DNA of 34,619 nucleotides from an uncultured Bacteroidales bacterium (GCA_902784425.1 CACZUS010000025.1:1-34619); one strand, 5' to 3'. Counted from the first letter of the stretch, positions 1 to 8,470 are shown. Notes: generated by a model from the letters alone, not told the origin. Made by a program: numbers and translations.

Positions 1-3
1 TTC

Positions 4-20
4 TTTTTTTTTTTTTTTTT
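4..20. repeat. 17-base T homopolymer at window start
   Basis: An uninterrupted run of 17 T lies directly past the stop codon of the first minus-strand gene. Read along that gene's transcript it is poly-A, so it is not the U-tract of a terminator for it. Long homopolymers often coincide with assembly breaks, so the left boundary may be a contig end. Confidence 0.6.
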
Positions 21-570
21 ATGGCATGAATTGGTCAATCGGCCAATATAGTTTTCCAATCATAAACTCTGTGAATAATGTGGGCTCAATGTCTGAGAAT
101 ACTGTACCTTCCTTGTGTATTTCCCAGTTCTCTTCAAAAAGTATTTCGCAGTTGTCTCCTGCAAGTCCGGGAGTCGTAGAATCTCCGAAATAGCGTACCA
201 ATGAAGTGTACCCTCTGTGTGTGACAACATCGCCTGTGAAAATTTCTTGATTCTGGTCATCTCTGTATTTGGTATCCACACCGGCAAAGATGATAGGTAC
301 CTGTGACAACAAAGTGGATGTGTGCAAAGGTTTATGGAATCTTGCATATTCTATGTCTTTCGTCCAAAGAATCATAACATCGCCATCGAATGTGAAATCC
401 CCGAAATAGGCATAGTCAAATTCCCCTAAGGGGTTGATGAACCTTACCCGTCTATTATCAAGAATAGCTTTTAGTTTGTCACTATCATGAGAAAGCATGA
501 TTTCCTTATAATGCTTACGACATAAATCTTGTATGCCTAGAAAACTGTATTTGCTAAAATCAGATGTCAT
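19..570 (-). CDS. Uncharacterised protein, possibly YopX-like
   Basis: This 183-residue soluble protein has no signal peptide or membrane segment. I do not recognise it firmly. The middle (IFAGVDTKYRDDQNQEIF, then TGDVV and later a SLVRYFGD stretch) resembles the YopX fold of phage proteins, in which a 'known and expressed, G-D-I/V' strand pattern precedes small beta strands. That is a weak inference. The start is taken as ATG 570, because an AGGAGG lies seven bases upstream; GTG 576 overlaps the stop of the preceding regulator and is an alternative. The overlap suggests translational coupling to the broken WYL gene. Strong Shine-Dalgarno sequences are unusual in this phylum, although here the same bases also encode Lys-Glu-Glu at the end of the upstream frame. 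Confidence 0.6.
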   Translation of the reverse strand: MTSDFSKYSFLGIQDLCRKHYKEIMLSHDSDKLKAILDNRRVRFINPLGEFDYAYFGDFTFDGDVMILWTKDIEYARFHKPLHTSTLLSQVPIIFAGVDTKYRDDQNQEIFTGDVVTHRGYTSLVRYFGDSTTPGLAGDNCEILFEENWEIHKEGTVFSDIEPTLFTEFMIGKLYWPIDQFMP

Positions 571-572
571 AA

Positions 573-1444
573 TCACTCCTCCTTATATTTATCCCACATC
601 CTTTTTATCTTTTCTCCTATCTCGTTGCGAAGCCAAAGAGGCTCAAGCACCTCTATTCCTTCTCCATTCTTCAATAGCTCTTGCTGAAAATCAAACTGGG
701 GACGAAGAAAGAAGGTAAAGATACTGTATTCCTCATTGCGTTCCACCTCCTCTTGCGATTCATGTATCTTCAGACTACGTATGTAATTGGCTTGACTTGC
801 CGATGCCTTTATCCTGCTTTCGCATCCCAATCCTTCGGCATCTCAAATGTCTCATCCTTCACAGTTAATTCCTGAATACGATCTAATGCATATATCCTTG
901 GCTCTCCAACATGATAGGTTCCTTGTGCCACCATATACCATCTTTGATGAAATAACTTAACACAATAGGGCTGCACGTCGTAATTATTCTCTTCGTCTTT
1001 CCAAAAACTATGATAGGTCATGTTGAGCACACGGTTCTCCTTCATGGCCTCGATGATGGTTTGAAGATACTGCTGTCCGGAAGGAACATATTCCAGAAGA
1101 ATACGGTCCTTCACACTCTGACTGCTCGCCACGGCATTACTGACGCATAATGTGTTGTAGAGCCACGAACGCAATTCGCCATCGTTGATATCATCTTCGT
1201 TTTCAATATAATAACGGTACTCACCTCGCTTCTCATTAGCTATATTGATTTGAAACAGATCCCAAATGGCACAACGCCAGTTATCAAAGGTTCGTTTTGG
1301 TATATCCAAACCTCTACTGATATCCGTGTCACGAATCCACCTTTCGTTCAATTCCTTGAAAGATATCTTATGCCTGCGATAGATAGTGTCGATCACCCAG
1401 ACATATTTACTGATTAAACTTTGTCCTTTATCGTTATTTGCCAT
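573..1444 (-). pseudogene. Broken WYL-domain transcriptional regulator
   Basis: The first frame (1444 to 809) has an N-terminal winged-helix region (YVWVIDTIYRRHKISF, IPKRTFDNWR) and most of a WYL domain (RWYMVAQG, IYALDRIQEL), then stops after DWDAKAG. The rest of the family's C-terminal WCX domain continues in the -1 frame from about 815 to 573 (RIKASASQANYIRSLKIHES, later FDFQQELL and LEPLWLRNEIG). From memory of intact Bacteroides homologues, about 20 residues between the DFDAEA-like and IKV-like segments are missing. This points to a deletion that is not a multiple of three, not to a simple base slip or a programmed shift. ATG 1444 is chosen as start because a -7 promoter box covers the earlier TTG. 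WYL proteins sense ligands or nucleic acid and regulate transcription, often near defence genes. This copy is probably inactive unless the truncated 211-residue product works. Confidence 0.8.
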
Positions 1445-1459
1445 ATTGAACTTTTTTTG

Positions 1460-1467
1460 CAAATATA
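1460..1467 (-). promoter_or_regulatory. -7 promoter box of the WYL gene
   Basis: TATATTTG on the minus strand fits the Bacteroidetes -7 consensus TAnnTTTG. It sits 16 bases upstream of ATG 1444. No well-spaced TTTG partner is visible: an ATTTGG lies only 14 bases away. Confidence 0.45.
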
Positions 1468-1538
1468 ACGTAAAGGTGCGCCAAATTGTGGCAGAGGTTT
1501 TGTTTTTTTGTGGTTCTTTCTATTTTTTTATTTTACGT

Positions 1539-1555
1539 GTAACATTTAGTGTTAC
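1539..1555. promoter_or_regulatory. Inverted repeat, possible operator
   Basis: GTAACA-N5-TGTTAC is a perfect six-base inverted repeat in the gap between the end of the M16-like gene and the WYL promoter. It lacks a U-tract on the minus strand, so a regulator-binding site is as likely as a transcript hairpin. No other copy was noticed in the window. Confidence 0.35.
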
Positions 1556-1582
1556 CTATTGTATTCTCTTTCAATCACCTAC

Positions 1583-2860
1583 TTATGATAATTTTCCAGC
1601 TATCACTTCGTAGTAATCCTCTTTCCGATAATACATCTTTGCCAATTCAAGAAGTTCTTCCGAAGTGACAGATTGAATAGCAAGGGTTTTCTCATGAAAG
1701 AATTTCGGAAGATCCAATTGTTCCAATGTCATACCGATATAGGCATCCACCACAGTAAAAGAGCCATCCGCAGATCGTAGGACATCCCCCAACATGTAGT
1801 TTTTGACAGTCTCCAATTCTTCCTTCGGCACCAATTCATTGCAAAGACGATCCATCTCTTTATATAGTTCCTCCAACAATGGATGCACATATTGATTGGC
1901 TGCCTGTGTAGCAATCACCGACAAGACCTCCTTAGAGGTTCTTCTCAAGATGGAATTGATACCATAGGTATAGCCCTTATCCTCTCGTATGTTCGACATC
2001 AATCGACTTCCAAAATAGCCTCCTAATATAGTATTTAAAACACTCACTTTATGGAAATCCGGGTGAGTGAGATTAAACAACCTGCGCCCCACAAAGATGG
2101 CCGATTGCACACTATCCTCCTTCGGCATAAACAACTTCTTTTCTGCTGACGGAAAAATAACATATTCTGGTTCTTCCTTTTGATATCCATCGACGAGACT
2201 GATTGATCCGAAACGTGCATTCAATGCTTCTCGAACCTCGGCTCCAATATTTCCCGACAAAAAGAATTGGCAGTTATTAATAACATAATATTGCTGATAG
2301 AAAGAGCGGATTTGATCCAACGTCAATGTATCGTAATCCTCTTCCTTCGGTGCTTTACCCGATGTTCCGTTCTCTCCGTAGACGCAACGTTTAAGTCCTC
2401 TGTTAGCCATCACAGACACCCTACTCTCATTCATCTTAAACGACTGTCTTTCTGAGGCAAGCATCAGTTCAAACTCATTTTCCGGGAATGTTGGTTCAAA
2501 AAGGATCTCATAGAAAAGGTCCAACATCACCTTCAGATGTTTTTTCAACGTTAACAACGTAAAGACGGTATGGTTATCCATCGTATTGGAAACGAAGCTG
2601 GCACCATAGAAATCAAGCATCTCCGAAATCTCCTTCGACGTATGATGCAATGTTCCCTCTCGCATCAATTTATGGGTGAATGAGGCCACGAAGAAATGCG
2701 ACTGATAAAGAGGCCCTGTTCCAACAACACAATCGATTCGTACCATCTCTTCTGGTCCAAAAGGAATAATGGAAAGTGAGCATCCATTGGAAAGTGTCGA
2801 GACTTCCTTCTCAGGGAACAAAAATTCGCCTATAGGTTGTATTTCGGGGATCGTAATCAT
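1583..2860 (-). CDS. M16-family peptidase homologue lacking the zinc site
   Basis: This 425-residue protein has the two-lobed M16 (insulinase/mitochondrial processing peptidase) architecture. The N-lobe runs to about residue 220. The C-lobe carries the conserved stretch SNIREDKGYTYGINS typical of the R/Y-bearing half of M16B pairs. Where active enzymes have HxxEH followed by a GT, this protein reads SFTHKLMREGT (residues 60-70), so both zinc-binding histidines and the catalytic glutamate are gone. No signal peptide is seen. In M16B systems a zinc subunit pairs with a non-catalytic R/Y subunit, and this looks like the latter, but no zinc-bearing partner lies in the window. Its ATG overlaps the kdsB stop by four bases, so the two are co-transcribed and probably translationally coupled. 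The link to LPS synthesis is not explained. Confidence 0.85.
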   Translation of the reverse strand: MITIPEIQPIGEFLFPEKEVSTLSNGCSLSIIPFGPEEMVRIDCVVGTGPLYQSHFFVASFTHKLMREGTLHHTSKEISEMLDFYGASFVSNTMDNHTVFTLLTLKKHLKVMLDLFYEILFEPTFPENEFELMLASERQSFKMNESRVSVMANRGLKRCVYGENGTSGKAPKEEDYDTLTLDQIRSFYQQYYVINNCQFFLSGNIGAEVREALNARFGSISLVDGYQKEEPEYVIFPSAEKKLFMPKEDSVQSAIFVGRRLFNLTHPDFHKVSVLNTILGGYFGSRLMSNIREDKGYTYGINSILRRTSKEVLSVIATQAANQYVHPLLEELYKEMDRLCNELVPKEELETVKNYMLGDVLRSADGSFTVVDAYIGMTLEQLDLPKFFHEKTLAIQSVTSEELLELAKMYYRKEDYYEVIAGKLS

Positions 2861-3624
2861 TTAGAAAAATTTTTCTGTAAAAAGGCTTCTGCCGCTTTCA
2901 AATCGTCAGGTGTATCGATACCGATAGTTTCCACCTCAGTAATACCTACCTTTATTTTATAACCATTTTCAATCCATCGGAGTTGTTCGAGCGATTCTGC
3001 CAATTCGAGCGATGATTGTGGAAGTTGAGTAATCTCTTTCAACACATCGCCACGATAGGCATACAAACCAATGTGTTTGTAGTAGGTATGCAGTTGAATC
3101 CACTTCTCTTGTTCTTTTCCTCGAATATATGGAATGACATTACGACTGAAATAGATGGCTTCACTATTTTTATTCAACAACACCTTAGGTGAATTAGGAT
3201 TAAACAAAGCCTTTGTTCCATCCGCTGGTTTAAATGGTTTCACCAACGTGGCAATCTGCGTCTCCTCCTGATCAAAACAATGGCAGATTGTCTCTATCTG
3301 CGACGTTTGGATAAACGGTTCGTCTCCTTGTATGTTGATGACGATCGACTTACCCGCGCCCACCTTCGTGAACGCTTCATAACAACGATCGGTACCACTC
3401 TTATGATGTTCGGATGTCATCACCACCTTACCACCAAAAGCCTCAACCGCATCAAAAATTCGTTGGTCGTCTGTTGCCACACATACCGTTTGCAACACTT
3501 TCGAAACCTGTTCATACACCCGCTGAATCATACTTTTACCACCTATCAACTGAAGGGGTTTGCCTGGAAATCGTGTAGAGGCATATCGGGCAGGAATAAT
3601 TCCTATAAACTTATCGTAATTCAT
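2857..3624 (-). CDS. kdsB: 3-deoxy-manno-octulosonate cytidylyltransferase
   Basis: KdsB activates Kdo with CTP to give CMP-Kdo for lipid A core assembly in the cytoplasm. The 255-residue length is normal for the family. The N-terminus has the nucleotide-binding signature IIPARYASTRFPGKPL. NIQGDEPFI in the middle and the ELAESLEQLRW segment towards the end are typical KdsB motifs, and the C-terminus has GIDTPDDL. The start at ATG 3624 gives the expected N-terminus a few residues before IIPAR. The downstream M16-like gene overlaps it by four bases. A TATTTTTG box lies about 28 bases upstream, in the divergent gap shared with the rRNA methyltransferase gene. Confidence 0.95.
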   Translation of the reverse strand: MNYDKFIGIIPARYASTRFPGKPLQLIGGKSMIQRVYEQVSKVLQTVCVATDDQRIFDAVEAFGGKVVMTSEHHKSGTDRCYEAFTKVGAGKSIVINIQGDEPFIQTSQIETICHCFDQEETQIATLVKPFKPADGTKALFNPNSPKVLLNKNSEAIYFSRNVIPYIRGKEQEKWIQLHTYYKHIGLYAYRGDVLKEITQLPQSSLELAESLEQLRWIENGYKIKVGITEVETIGIDTPDDLKAAEAFLQKNFSK

Positions 3625-3651
3625 ATTATTTATTCGATTCTATAGACAATG

Positions 3652-3659
3652 CAAAAATA
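3652..3659 (-). promoter_or_regulatory. -7 promoter box of kdsB operon
   Basis: TATTTTTG on the minus strand fits TAnnTTTG. A TTTG occurs 15 bases further upstream (3675-3678), somewhat closer than the usual 18-20, so the -33 assignment is tentative. Confidence 0.5.
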
Positions 3660-3727
3660 AAAAAATCATTTGAGCAAATCCATACCCGTCCAATATTTAT
3701 TGGTGGGTTCCATAAATTAATTTTCAC

Positions 3728-3735
3728 TATCTTTG
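3728..3735 (+). promoter_or_regulatory. -7 promoter box of the rRNA methyltransferase gene
   Basis: TATCTTTG fits TAnnTTTG, 22 bases before ATG 3758. No clear TTTG is found 18-20 bases upstream. It faces away from the kdsB promoter within the same gap of about 130 bases. Confidence 0.5.
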
Positions 3736-3757
3736 CAACATATTAGACCAATTAAGC

Positions 3758-5140
3758 ATGATTCAATTACCATCTGATTTCATAGCGCAAATGACCTCTC
3801 TTCTGGGAGATCATGAATTTGAGGAGTTTCAAAAAGCGATTGAGGGCGAACGCATCACAAGCATTCGCACCAACGAGCGCAAAGTAACAAGTGAAGTGAG
3901 TAATGCAACCATTGTCCCATGGTGCAGCAATGGTTTCTACCTTGACAATCGTCCAGTTTTCACTATGGACCCACTGTTTCACGCAGGCTGTTACTACGCG
4001 CAAGAGGCCTCTTCCATGTTTGTGGAGCAGGCCGTTCGTCAGCATTGGAATGAGATGGATGAAGAGGAGCCGCTCTTTTTAGATCTCTGCGCCGCACCAG
4101 GTGGCAAGTCTACCCTACTCGCATCCCTACTCAACGGCAAAGGATGGCTGGTGTGCAACGAGGTGATGAAATCCCGAATGGGCATATTAGATGAAAACAT
4201 CACCAAATGGGGTGCGCCCAATGTGACAGTCACCAACAACGATCCAAAAGATTTCGGTCAGATGAACGGTCTATTCAATCTAATCCTCATCGATGCCCCC
4301 TGCTCTGGCGAAGGAATGTTTCGCAAAGATGACAAAGCCATAGAAGATTGGTCACTCGATAACGTACAACTATGCAGTGAACGCCAACGAAGAATCGTGG
4401 CAGACGTATTCCCTGCGCTGAAAGAGGGCGGATTATTACTTTACAGCACCTGCACTTACAATGCAGAAGAGGATGAAAAAAACGTTCAATGGATAGCTGA
4501 AAAATTAGGAGCTGAGATTCTTGAAATAAAAACAGAGGCTAATTGGAATGTGACCACCCAAGGGGCTGGCTATCATTTCTATCCACACAAAACAAAAGGA
4601 GAAGGATTTTTCCTATCCATCCTGAAAAAAAACACAAACGAGAGTCACACAAAGATAAAAACTCCAAAACAGATTTCCCTTGCTTCCAAAGAGGTGACAA
4701 ACACCTGTTCCAATTGGTTAAAACACAAAGAAGTGAAATTCTTACAGGAAGGAGACCGTATCATAGCAGTCCCTTCTCAATGGTTGGAGGTGGTTTTATT
4801 TTTCAAGCAAAAGCTACGTGTACTTCACAATGCTCTTCCCATGGGCATTGTCAAGGGGAAAGACATCATACCAGACGAGGCACTCGCTCTCTCATGGGAA
4901 CTTGATCAAACGAAGTTCCCAACCATAGAATGCACTTGGGAACAAGCCATTCAATATTTGAAAAAAGAAAACATACAGTTGGAAGATGCCCCCAAAGGCA
5001 TTGTGTTGTTCTGCTTCAACGGCATTCCATTAGGATTCGGCAAGAACTTAGGCAACCGATGCAACAATCTATATCCATCGGAATGGCACATACGCATGAA
5101 TGCCGAAAAAGAGAAGTATACTGCGGTGATAATGCGATGA
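3758..5140 (+). CDS. rsmF: 16S rRNA m5C methyltransferase, RsmF/NOL1-NOP2-sun family
   Basis: The enzyme transfers a methyl group from SAM to C5 of a cytosine in 16S rRNA. Of its 460 residues, the N-terminal half is the Rossmann methyltransferase. It shows the SAM-binding motif DLCAAPGGKST, motif IV DAPCSGEGMFRKD with the release cysteine, and motif VI YSTCTYNAEEDE with the nucleophilic cysteine. The C-terminal third (after about residue 300) is the RsmF-type extension with a PUA-like part. The start at ATG 3758 gives the family's usual N-terminus (LPSDFIAQM). The gene is monocistronic, divergent from kdsB and convergent with the HAD gene. The exact target base cannot be read from sequence, so the symbol is by family similarity. 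Confidence 0.9.
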   Translation: MIQLPSDFIAQMTSLLGDHEFEEFQKAIEGERITSIRTNERKVTSEVSNATIVPWCSNGFYLDNRPVFTMDPLFHAGCYYAQEASSMFVEQAVRQHWNEMDEEEPLFLDLCAAPGGKSTLLASLLNGKGWLVCNEVMKSRMGILDENITKWGAPNVTVTNNDPKDFGQMNGLFNLILIDAPCSGEGMFRKDDKAIEDWSLDNVQLCSERQRRIVADVFPALKEGGLLLYSTCTYNAEEDEKNVQWIAEKLGAEILEIKTEANWNVTTQGAGYHFYPHKTKGEGFFLSILKKNTNESHTKIKTPKQISLASKEVTNTCSNWLKHKEVKFLQEGDRIIAVPSQWLEVVLFFKQKLRVLHNALPMGIVKGKDIIPDEALALSWELDQTKFPTIECTWEQAIQYLKKENIQLEDAPKGIVLFCFNGIPLGFGKNLGNRCNNLYPSEWHIRMNAEKEKYTAVIMR

Positions 5141-5196
5141 ATCGGTGCATAAGACATAGTCGCACATGACACACAGAAGGTGAGTATTCGAGCGAT

Positions 5197-5296
5197 TGGC
5201 TTATGCAATAAGCCATTACAGGTGGATGGGTTGTAGATTCAATCTTTTGGCTTATACAATAAGCCATTACGGATGAGGGGATAGTAGATAGTCTTC
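5197..5296. repeat. Tandem imperfect repeat with two hairpins between convergent genes
   Basis: Two units spaced 51 bases apart each start with a perfect 8-bp hairpin: TGGCTTAT-GCA-ATAAGCCA at 5197-5215 and TGGCTTAT-ACA-ATAAGCCA at 5248-5266. Each is followed by CATTAC, a G-rich stretch and GTAGAT. The second unit runs into the stop codon and last codons of the HAD gene, so the first looks like a decayed copy of that gene's 3' end plus hairpin. The hairpins may end transcripts from both sides, but neither has a proper T-tract. Confidence 0.65.
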
Positions 5297-6085
5297 TACC
5301 ACCAACGCCACACCATCCTCGTCGTTGGTCAAAGTAACAAGGTCTGCCACCGCCTTCACCTCAGGCTGCGCATTACACATGGCAACACCCAAACCCGCAT
5401 ATTCAATCATCGAACGATCATTGAATCCATCTCCGCAAGCAATCATCTGCTCCTTGGTCAGATTCAGATGTTTCAACAATTTACTCAACGAATAAGCCTT
5501 ATCGATATGCTGTGGCATAATCTCCAAAAAGAAAGGTTCGGATCGATATACATTCAGTCGGTCACCCAACTTCTTCTTCAACCGTTCCTCCTCCTTCACC
5601 AAGAGTTCCGGTTCACCCACCATCAAACATTTGGTTACAGGCGAACGTAAAGTATCAACAAAATCATCCACCTTCACCACCTTCATTCTATTCAAGAAGG
5701 CTTCATATTCAATATACTTATTTTCAGGCGTTTCCGTTACAATCACATCATCCAGATAGGAAACGATGGAGACTCCCGCATATTTTGATTCATTATACAA
5801 AACTGGAACAATACCGTCAGGCAAGACTTTTTCAAAGATCACCTCTTTCGTCTGATAATTAGTAATGACTGCGCCATTGAACGACAACACATATCCGCCA
5901 AACTTACTCAACTCCAACTCTTCCGCCACATGAACAATACCAGGAGATGGACGTCCCGAAGCCAAAGCAATAACCACCCCTTTCTCCTGCGCACGTATAA
6001 GGGCATCCTTTGTACGAGGCGTAATCTCTTTTTTTGAATTAGTCAAAGTACCATCTATATCTAACACTAAAACCTTATATTCCAT
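5267..6085 (-). CDS. Cof-type HAD-IIB phosphatase
   Basis: This is a cytosolic haloacid-dehalogenase phosphatase of the Cof/YbiV type, which usually hydrolyses sugar phosphates or similar small metabolites. Motif I is DIDGTLTNS near the N-terminus, with Asp nucleophile and Asp acid/base. Motif II is ALASGRP. The C2 cap lies between roughly residues 85 and 190, and motif IV is CGDGFNDRSMI with AGLGVAMCNA after it. The length of about 272 residues is normal. ATG 6085 (MEYKVLVLD) is preferred; ATG 6088 is also possible, and the TTG further out is unlikely. The gene follows the EcsC-like gene by about 30 bases and probably shares its transcript. Its substrate cannot be predicted. Confidence 0.9.
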   Translation of the reverse strand: MEYKVLVLDIDGTLTNSKKEITPRTKDALIRAQEKGVVIALASGRPSPGIVHVAEELELSKFGGYVLSFNGAVITNYQTKEVIFEKVLPDGIVPVLYNESKYAGVSIVSYLDDVIVTETPENKYIEYEAFLNRMKVVKVDDFVDTLRSPVTKCLMVGEPELLVKEEERLKKKLGDRLNVYRSEPFFLEIMPQHIDKAYSLSKLLKHLNLTKEQMIACGDGFNDRSMIEYAGLGVAMCNAQPEVKAVADLVTLTNDEDGVALVVEDYLLSPHP

Positions 6086-6115
6086 CATAATCAAAATAAT
6101 TTCGTTATCAGCACA

Positions 6116-6895
6116 TTACATTTTCTCCATCACACTCTCCATTGGGTCTTTTCCCTCCTCTGCCAAATGCGTCAGGTGACGTTGTAGGCGTTTCGTCATC
6201 GGCATGAACAACCACAGTGAAATCAAACCAGAGATGATGGCACACAAAATAGGCACCAACAAACTGACACCTTGGACCAACATATCCTTCGTCAAGACGA
6301 TACCAAACCATTTTGCAACCTGTCGGAGTGTATTAAAGACCATCAATTTAGTAAGCATACGTACTGCAAAGCGTTGAATAGCCTGTTTAACAGCCATACC
6401 TGCGGCCGACTTAGCCAGACGCATCACCTGATGTTTTCCAATCATAATAGTGGAAATCAGCAACAAAATCCATTCGGCAGATCCACTTAGATTCTTGTTA
6501 TCCGATGAAAGATTCTTACACCCATAGAGGTACAACAACTTCTGCATAATAACAAAAACAAAGACCTGAAATTGAATGAAATCAAATGCGATTCCCAACC
6601 ACATAAGCCAACCGCTCTGAGGAACTGCCGAGAGAGTGGAAAGCAGTGTAACGATTAGTGCATGTTTGCGCACCTCCGTTTTAGCCATCCGCTTCACCTC
6701 TTCCATTGGCAAAACAGACAGAGGACGTTCATTCAACACGAGTTCCAGTTCTTCGTCGGTCAGACGATTTTTCAGTTTCCTTCGCAAATAGCGATTCTTA
6801 TCCACCTTGACAAAGGGAATGCAAAGAGCCCGTTTCATCGCAGAATCATAGGCAGCCATTGCAGTAGAGAATGCTTTCGAAAAAAACTTACTCAT
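6116..6895 (-). CDS. EcsC-like membrane protein
   Basis: This 259-residue protein starts with a charged cytosolic region (RRKLKNRLTDEELELVL). Several hydrophobic segments follow, clearest at about 79-113 (SAVPQSGWLMWLGIAFDF and on) and 203-231, with weaker ones between. The core arrangement of a small-residue stretch, then an aromatic IAFDFIQFQ, then an LLYLYG motif resembles the EcsC family, whose biochemical role is unknown. The C-terminus is a basic amphipathic helix. The gene lies between a cysS terminator and the HAD gene, on the same strand. The family assignment comes from pattern only, and an unrelated Bacteroidetes membrane family remains possible. Confidence 0.75.
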   Translation of the reverse strand: MSKFFSKAFSTAMAAYDSAMKRALCIPFVKVDKNRYLRRKLKNRLTDEELELVLNERPLSVLPMEEVKRMAKTEVRKHALIVTLLSTLSAVPQSGWLMWLGIAFDFIQFQVFVFVIMQKLLYLYGCKNLSSDNKNLSGSAEWILLLISTIMIGKHQVMRLAKSAAGMAVKQAIQRFAVRMLTKLMVFNTLRQVAKWFGIVLTKDMLVQGVSLLVPILCAIISGLISLWLFMPMTKRLQRHLTHLAEEGKDPMESVMEKM

Positions 6896-6917
6896 TGTTG
6901 AATCTTATCGTCCATTC

Positions 6918-6949
6918 AAAAAGAAAGCGGTTATGAACAAACCGCTTTC
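6918..6949 (-). terminator. Intrinsic terminator of cysS
   Basis: On the minus strand GAAAGCGGTT and AACCGCTTTC form a perfect 10-bp stem with a seven-base loop (6923-6949), followed at once by TTTTTG. It lies 20 bases past the cysS stop and separates it from the EcsC-like gene. Confidence 0.85.
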
Positions 6950-6968
6950 AGAATATCAATTCAAATGA

Positions 6969-8435
6969 TTACAGAGACCACTCGTAACCATCTTTCGTAT
7001 CTTTCACATTAAAGCCAAGTGCCGTCAATTCGTTACGAATCTTATCACTTGTCGCCCAATCTTTATTTGCTTTTGCTTGTTTACGAATTTCGAGCAACAG
7101 GTCAACTGCACCCTTGTATGCATCATTGTGACTATCCGAAGAGCTCTCCAAACGCAAACCGAGGATATCTCCCAAATAGAGTTTGAACAGAGACTTCAGC
7201 TCTTCCAAATCAGCAGCAGAAAGAGTACCCTTACCATCTGTTACCGTATTGATAGCTTTAGCCGCGTCAAAGAAATAAGAGATGACAATTGGAGTATTCA
7301 AATCATCATTCATAGCCTCCTCGCATTTCTCACGCAAGCCAGCCACCTCCACTGTTGTAGTAGCTGCAGGCGTTATACGTTGCAAACGAGCATACGCATC
7401 AATCAACTTGTTCAAACCTTTCTCTGAAGCTTGCAAAGCCTCGTTACTGAAGTCCACCGTACTTCTATAATGAGCTTGAAGTATGAAGAAACGGATAACC
7501 ATTGGAGAATAAGCCTGATCCAACGATGGATGATTACCAGTAAAGAACTCATCCAATGTAATGAAATTGCCCAATGACTTACCCATCTTCTTACCATTGA
7601 TAGTAATCATATTGTTATGCAACCAATAGTGAACCGTCTCCTTACCAAGGGCAGCCGTAGACTGTGCGATTTCACATTCATGATGAGGGAATACCAAGTC
7701 CATTCCACCACCGTGGATATCAAACTCCTCGCCTAAATATTTAGTACCCATGGCAGAGCACTCCATGTGCCAACCAGGAAAACCATCGCTCCAAGGAGAA
7801 GGCCAACGCATGATATGTTCAGGTTGAGCTTTTTTCCACAAAGCAAAATCCAACGAACACTGTTTCTCCTCTTGTCCGTCCAATTCGCGAGTAGTAGCGA
7901 GAAGGTCTTCGATGTTTCTTCCCGACAACTTACCATAACGATGGTCTTTATTATACTTACGAACATCAAAATAAACGGAACCTTGACTCACGTAAGCATA
8001 ACCCGCATCCAATATTTTCTGAACGAAGTTGATTTGTTCGATGATATGACCAGAAGCGTGAGGTTCAATGCTTGGAGGCAACACGTTCAAAGCATCCATT
8101 GCCTTATGATAGCGATTCAGATAATACTGAACCACCTCCATCGGTTCTTTCTGCTCCAAACGAGCTTTCTTAGCGATTTTATCCTCTCCCTCATCCGCAT
8201 CATGTTCCAAATGACCTACATCCGTAATGTTGCGCACATAACGCACCTTATAACCAAGGTGAGTCAAATAACGGAACAACACATCAAATGTGATGGCAGG
8301 ACGAGCATGTCCCAAATGTCCATCACCATAAACGGTTGGTCCGCACACATACATTCCGACATGAGGTGCATTCAACGGCACAAAAAGCTCTTTGCATCGG
8401 GTCAATGTATTATAAACTAACAATTTGTGTTCCAT
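6969..8435 (-). CDS. cysS: Cysteinyl-tRNA synthetase
   Basis: CysS charges tRNA-Cys with cysteine. The class I signature HIGH appears as HLGH in [21 protein letters not shown] appears as KMGKS in [11 protein letters not shown]. The zinc-binding area includes [17 protein letters not shown] and PHHECEIAQ. The C-terminus has the DALR and anticodon-binding parts. With ATG 8435 ([13 protein letters not shown]) the protein has 488 residues, the usual size, and matches Bacteroides enzymes as I remember them. The open frame extends 10 codons further, into the promoter region, and those codons are not used here. The gene stands alone, between its own -7 box and a strong terminator. Confidence 0.96.
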   Translation of the reverse strand: MEHKLLVYNTLTRCKELFVPLNAPHVGMYVCGPTVYGDGHLGHARPAITFDVLFRYLTHLGYKVRYVRNITDVGHLEHDADEGEDKIAKKARLEQKEPMEVVQYYLNRYHKAMDALNVLPPSIEPHASGHIIEQINFVQKILDAGYAYVSQGSVYFDVRKYNKDHRYGKLSGRNIEDLLATTRELDGQEEKQCSLDFALWKKAQPEHIMRWPSPWSDGFPGWHMECSAMGTKYLGEEFDIHGGGMDLVFPHHECEIAQSTAALGKETVHYWLHNNMITINGKKMGKSLGNFITLDEFFTGNHPSLDQAYSPMVIRFFILQAHYRSTVDFSNEALQASEKGLNKLIDAYARLQRITPAATTTVEVAGLREKCEEAMNDDLNTPIVISYFFDAAKAINTVTDGKGTLSAADLEELKSLFKLYLGDILGLRLESSSDSHNDAYKGAVDLLLEIRKQAKANKDWATSDKIRNELTALGFNVKDTKDGYEWSL

Positions 8436-8462
8436 CTGAATTTTACTGAAATAAATTTTTTG

Positions 8463-8470
8463 CAAAAATA
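8463..8470 (-). promoter_or_regulatory. -7 promoter box of cysS
   Basis: TATTTTTG on the minus strand fits TAnnTTTG, 27 bases upstream of the chosen ATG 8435. This supports that start over the longer frame. No -33 match is evident. Confidence 0.45.

Noticed and set aside
809-830. Programmed -1 frameshift in the WYL gene
   Set aside because: No slippery heptamer is present, and about 20 family residues are absent, which a shift would not explain.
7767-8420. Long antisense open frame inside cysS
   Set aside because: It is opposite a strongly conserved synthetase and has no recognisable features of its own.
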